Shown here piece after piece: positions 17,809-21,685 of a DNA stretch of 21,685 bases; the first letter of the stretch is position 1; each line of letters begins with the position of its first letter. The translations under genes were made by a program, and so were the position numbers. Source of the DNA: Paramacrobiotus richtersi (Eukaryota > Tardigrada > Eutardigrada > Parachela > Macrobiotidae). The stretch is from NCBI GenBank assembly GCA_034698045.1, contig JAQGAU010001067.1, positions 1 to 21,685 of the forward strand, in the 5' to 3' direction. The notes below the pieces were generated by a model, which saw only the letters and a list, made by a program, of their open reading frames with translations, was not told where the DNA came from and searched no databases.

Positions 17809-19309
17809 GCCACAAGCTTGGGATGTTCAACATATCTAAACGTTATTTGTTTCCGTTTTGCATGCCATATTCTTCAGTTAAATTGATTTTTATGTTGATA
17901 TACGAGTACGTGCACTACGTAGATTTTGTTTTGAGCAATGTTGTCGGTTTATGTAGTCAAGTTTCGGTTCCTCTGAAAAATGGCAAACAATTCTACAAAA
18001 CAGCAAAAAAATATTTTAACATAACATCATCTTTAACATAACAACATTTAACATAACAGTCGCTATAATTAATTCAGCGTACACATCAGGCTGAACGTTA
18101 ATTTGTACGTAATTTAACAACATTGATTTTCACGATGATAGGTGAGCTCTCTTACCAGATTACTATATGTCAGTATATGGTGCCATGAACGGAAAACACC
18201 AGCCGAAAATGAATTCTTACCATAACATAAAGTGCCACTGCGGAGTCCGCAGTATGGCGACACTATATTTTACTTTTATGTCTAGTTCAAACAGAAAATT
18301 AAGAGTCAAACGCAGAACTAGGCTCGGCATTCCGTTGTATCTGCCAGCAGCGAACTCGTGGCGTTAGCGACAATTTAAAGTTGTAGTCACCTCGGGATCT
18401 TTAATCAGGCATTTGATTTGGTAAAAGTTTTTTCGCATATTCTGTATAACCGCTACAAAGTGACCGTTGAAAGGTCCAGTGTCGAGCATTGAGTTGGAGT
18501 CATTCGGAGAGCGAGAAAGAAACCGTTTGCTAGCGATCGTTGACCGATTTTAATAGGTAATTCACAAGACACGGTAATTTCTGAAACCGTCGGGAGGGGG
18601 AAGACGTCCGCCGGACATTTTTTCCCCGCAACCGCGAAAACCCTCCACAGGGCCGAAATTCCGTCTGGCGCATATTTTGCCCAACTAAAATTTTTGGACG
18701 CCTATGCATGGCGTTCAGCCTAATCCGGTCTCCATTCCCCAGCGTGTTCAGGAAGCCGGACACTTATGGGGGATATTCTCCGATATTCTCCGGACACTTA
18801 TGTAGGGACATGCCCATTTGATATAGCAGACTTTTTGCTAAACGGTCTGAAAACTTGACTAATGTTGGGGCGGTTGCCCGGATAGGTTTTTCGCGCTGTA
18901 TGCTTTGAGGCCGTGAGCCGTTAAACGGACGCCAGCACAACCGATAGTTACATGAATATTGTATATAATTGTGTTTCAGTATGCGTATCGACATTACTAG
19001 CAGCCAAACACCCGTTTGCCAACTGAAGCAATAGCGAAGCAATTATTCCGGCAGATCACGGCCTAAACGACATTTCTGTGTGGCTTAACTGGTTTCGTTC
19101 ATTTTTCTGTAAGCTACGGAACACAACATGTTCCTTCGGGGTATAATGAGCGGCAGCAACGTTCTTAAAAACTAATGATAATACTGACTCCGTGCGCTGA
19201 CGTGGCCCCGTATTCACTGTGTGCTTCGAAGACTGCCAGCCGTCAGGCTAGCGAGAGGACCAGATCTGACGCTCGTTTCCGGTATTCGAATTTCCAGTAC
19301 GCCGCTAAA
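17809..19309. other. Gene-free spacer with small repeats
   Basis: No gene recognised. Includes CCGGACACTTATG twice (18756-18768 and 18790-18802) with a tandem GATATTCTCC (18772-18791) between, and a GC-rich patch (18590-18680) that may be transposon-derived. Two minus-strand frames (77 and 92 codons) have no recognisable motif. Confidence 0.4.
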
Positions 19310-19812
19310 ATGGACAGCATTAAAGAGTGCTGCTTCGTTGTATTGTTGAGCGTTTTCTTGTTGAATGGATCTGTGGCAAGCGCCCACCCCGTCCGTTGGC
19401 AACGATACACCGGAAAGCAATGGCGTCTTCGAGGGCGACATCAAGGGCGATCCGGTACGTTCATCCACAAAATTTGTGCTGAACGCAGTCCTCGAATATT
19501 GAGCTACTATGTGTTAGCTGGTGAAAGTGTTATTCAGCATGGGCATTGACTGCTAAACCTAGTGATATTTTCAGTTGGTTAATACGTTGATTGCGTAGCC
19601 AATCTTTGTCAATACGGCGGATAATGCCGTATTGGATCGAAGTCAGCTGTGTAAGGAGGGAATTAAATAAATGGGTGTGTACACGTACAGCAAATCACCA
19701 AAAGGCGATGATCCAAGGGCGCCTTGAACGACATCATGCAGAAAACCTGCCTCAAGTTCGTAGCGCGTTCCAGCGAGCGCGGTTTTATCACCTTCGTCAT
19801 CCGCAGCGCCGG
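19310..19812 (+). pseudogene. Astacin-family metalloprotease remnant
   Basis: ATG 19310 opens a good signal peptide (hydrophobic core CCFVVLLSVFLL, then SVASA). One base later in register, a second frame gives a propeptide with FEGDI (19428-19442), the aspartate-switch motif of astacins, before a possible donor at 19455. From about 19605 several frames carry pieces of the N-terminal catalytic domain: DNAVLDRSQL, RIMPYWIEV, then ALNDIMQKTCLKFVARSSER (19721 onward) running to a possible donor near 19813. Astacins are secreted zinc proteases with an HExxHxxGxxH site; that site was not found in the next kilobase. Shifts in register between the pieces and the missing zinc motif suggest a decayed or truncated copy; complex splicing is the alternative. 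Confidence 0.5.
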
Positions 19813-20959
19813 GTCAGTGACGTGACAGCTGGTCAACAGCTGACTGGTACTTGTACATACCAGATGTGTGGTTTGGTGATTTATATAATATGTTGACTTC
19901 GAAGCGTTTCTTACAGTTTCTGATAAAAGTGAGGTCGTGATCAAGTTAATTTTTGCGTTCACGCAGCTTTCAGTAAAACACTGTCAGTACAACGCTACTG
20001 TAGATTGCTGGAGCCATCAAATACACTCAACAACCCGTCCCGTTCATGTACCGCTCAACAGCTTACCGCTAAGGCACATTAAGGTGCCAGCGCTGTAACC
20101 TTCAAGTACCGAAGCTCTCTAGTATCAGCAATATGCGACAATAAGCCGCAGACAACTAGAAATAGACAAGTAGAAGAGCATCTTCAGTCCGAAAAACTTG
20201 CGTATGGATTCATAAGTTTTGCTATTCTTATGAATCTATTCTCCATCCACATTCGGCGTTCTGTTGTTCCATTTCCCGACCACTGAAACCCAACAGTTGC
20301 TACAATGGAAAATGTGTTGTTTTGTGTGCGCGACCAGGCCCGGACAGAAATTGGCACCTGATCAGTTTCTGGTCGCACTGGAAAATGGAGATTCCATTGC
20401 CTTGTCGCATAAGAGAACGACCGACTCTGCCATTTAAAATGGTGCTTGTTTCGATTCGAACTGGGAATCAGCACTAACATATTCCCGGCTTTTGTGTGCT
20501 TAATTTATCCGACGGTAGCAAATGCAGTACATCTACATCGCGAATTGTATCACCTTTAACGAGACAGCTAGCATCGAATCTGCCGGCTATATGCACGCTA
20601 TAACAGTTGCGAAGAGTCGAATGCCGACTTAGGACTGTTTTATAAGCACAGTTAGAGAGGTAGCCATTAATATTTTGGAGGGCAAACAACTAACAGCTTT
20701 TTAATTGCGCTGGGTCTTTGTATTTCCTATGGTTTCTGCCGAACTAAAGATATCATCTCACCGGCTGACCGGTATGTGCCTATAACTAACTTACACCCAA
20801 CTTCGTCACTATCCATCGACCACCGAAAACGACCAACCAAAGTGCAATGTTGTCAGGGCAAAGCTTTTTTTAAAACCGACGAACCTTTCGGCATCATTAA
20901 ACTTTAATCCCGTTTCCACTCTTATTACTGAATACTGTCAGTTTTTGCAAACAGTAAAA
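19813..20959. other. Gene-free spacer
   Basis: No exon recognised. ATTAAA on the minus strand (20908-20903) lies about 52 nt after the glutamate receptor stop codon and may be its poly(A) signal. Confidence 0.4.
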
Positions 20960-21685
20960 CTAAAGCTGAACATCATCCGGATGTAACTGATGGATAACAT
21001 TTTTTGATAAGGCATTGCTAAGCTTTGTATTACTCCCGGATAGAGTTTTATCCGGTGTTCCCGTTGCCGAGCTGGAGCCGGATGCCAAAACGTATCCAGG
21101 TTCGACGCTGGGTAATGAGTCCATACTAAAACTCAAGTCATTGTCAGTAGTCTGTGTACCGCTGGCCCGTCGAAGAAGACTTCCAAAGGATCCACCGTAC
21201 GATGTTCGTTTGTCTTTAAGATCCGGAGATGGATTGGCGTCCTTCAGATTACCTACAGAATGCACGTTCCTGAGTAAGACTAACTCTCCAGTATAACAAA
21301 ATCGTAACAACCTACCTGTCGACAAATTGACCGATTTGCCATTCTTCTTCAGATTGTTAGCAAACGGCTTCAGTTCCGAATCATCCAGCGCGTTTCCCGG
21401 ACACTTGAGCAAGTGCAGCTTCAGTTTCTCCATCGGCGGTTCCTTGAGATTGTTCGCCACGGACCTGCCCACATCGTTGGTCTCGGCCGGCGTAATGGAA
21501 CTCTGGCTCGTTCCGCTGTTGGTGTGCGAGATGAGGGACGTAGTGTTGGTCTTGGTGGCGTTATACTTGGCGCCGCTGAGCATCATCGACTGCCGGACGT
21601 TGCGCTCTGGGTGGACGAGGATAATGTACACTTTAGGCGCGAAGAGGCAGATGAGGGACACACTGCCGCTCAGGCTGATGGAAGC
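20960..21685 (-). CDS. Metabotropic glutamate receptor, C-terminal part (partial)
   Basis: Runs in from the right edge: join of 21685-21316 and 21252-20960, 220 residues. It begins in the last transmembrane helix (ASISLSGSVSLICLFAPKVYII) and passes into LVHPERNVRQSMM, the highly conserved helix-7 and juxtamembrane signature of class C metabotropic glutamate receptors. The rest is a Ser/Thr/Asn-rich cytoplasmic tail. The last residues, DDVQL, fit a hydrophobic-x-hydrophobic PDZ ligand. These receptors sense glutamate at synapses and act through G proteins; the subtype cannot be told from the tail. Confidence 0.88.
   Translation of the reverse strand, partial: ASISLSGSVSLICLFAPKVYIILVHPERNVRQSMMLSGAKYNATKTNTTSLISHTNSGTSQSSITPAETNDVGRSVANNLKEPPMEKLKLHLLKCPGNALDDSELKPFANNLKKNGKSVNLSTGRLLRFCYTGELVLLRNVHSVGNLKDANPSPDLKDKRTSYGGSFGSLLRRASGTQTTDNDLSFSMDSLPSVEPGYVLASGSSSATGTPDKTLSGSNTKLSNALSKNVIHQLHPDDVQL
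21253..21315 (-). other. Candidate 63-nt in-frame intron of the glutamate receptor gene
   Basis: Donor ACAG|GTAGGT and acceptor TTCTGTAG|GT, phase 1 on both sides. The 63-nt segment has no stop and is a multiple of three, so the unspliced frame is also open. The 21 extra residues are hydrophobic and unlike the polar tail, which favours an intron. Confidence 0.6.

Noticed and set aside
18530..19042. Minus-strand frames of 77 and 92 codons
   Set aside because: Basic, low-information translations over a GC-rich repeat-like patch; no conserved motif.

Overview
The window looks like nuclear DNA of an invertebrate animal. Reasons: spliced genes with very short introns (58 and 63 nt candidates), TATA-type promoters, AATAAA signals, and animal-specific families: a metabotropic glutamate receptor tail, a MATH-BTB protein, a GTP cyclohydrolase I feedback regulatory protein (GFRP) and an astacin-like protease remnant. 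It also holds a DIRS-order retrotransposon and a hAT-type DNA transposon. I cannot fix the phylum from sequence alone; an ecdysozoan such as a tardigrade is only a guess.

Layout. 1-860: two tandem-repeat blocks (21-bp and 24-bp units, both multiples of three); the minus strand carries an open heptad-repeat frame that runs off the left edge. 1177-2972 (+): a two-exon MATH-BTB gene. 2973-4548: no gene. 4549-about 9900 (-): a DIRS-order element (Gag with CCCH and CCHC fingers, RT-RNase H, tyrosine recombinase). Its RT frame is split by a 1,390-bp non-autonomous hAT-type element (7200-8589) with a perfect 8-bp target duplication; removing element plus one duplication keeps the frame. 9930-11375: two diverged direct copies of a TATA promoter-like block, each followed by a different long hairpin at the same position. 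12328-13473 (+): an intronless 381-aa protein with the motif order of family-1 uracil-DNA glycosylase but altered catalytic motifs. 14936-15376 (-): GFRP with a proline-rich tail. 16464-17808 (+): a second, broken paralogue of the glycosylase-like gene, preceded by an 85-nt non-coding block also found ahead of the first copy. 19310-19812 (+): astacin-like remnant with frame breaks. 20960-21685 (-): last exons of a metabotropic glutamate receptor.

The host genes do not form an evident pathway. What links the region is repeated duplication and insertion: the glycosylase-like pair, the duplicated promoter-hairpin block, and nested transposons. The least familiar item is the glycosylase-like pair with degenerate active-site motifs.
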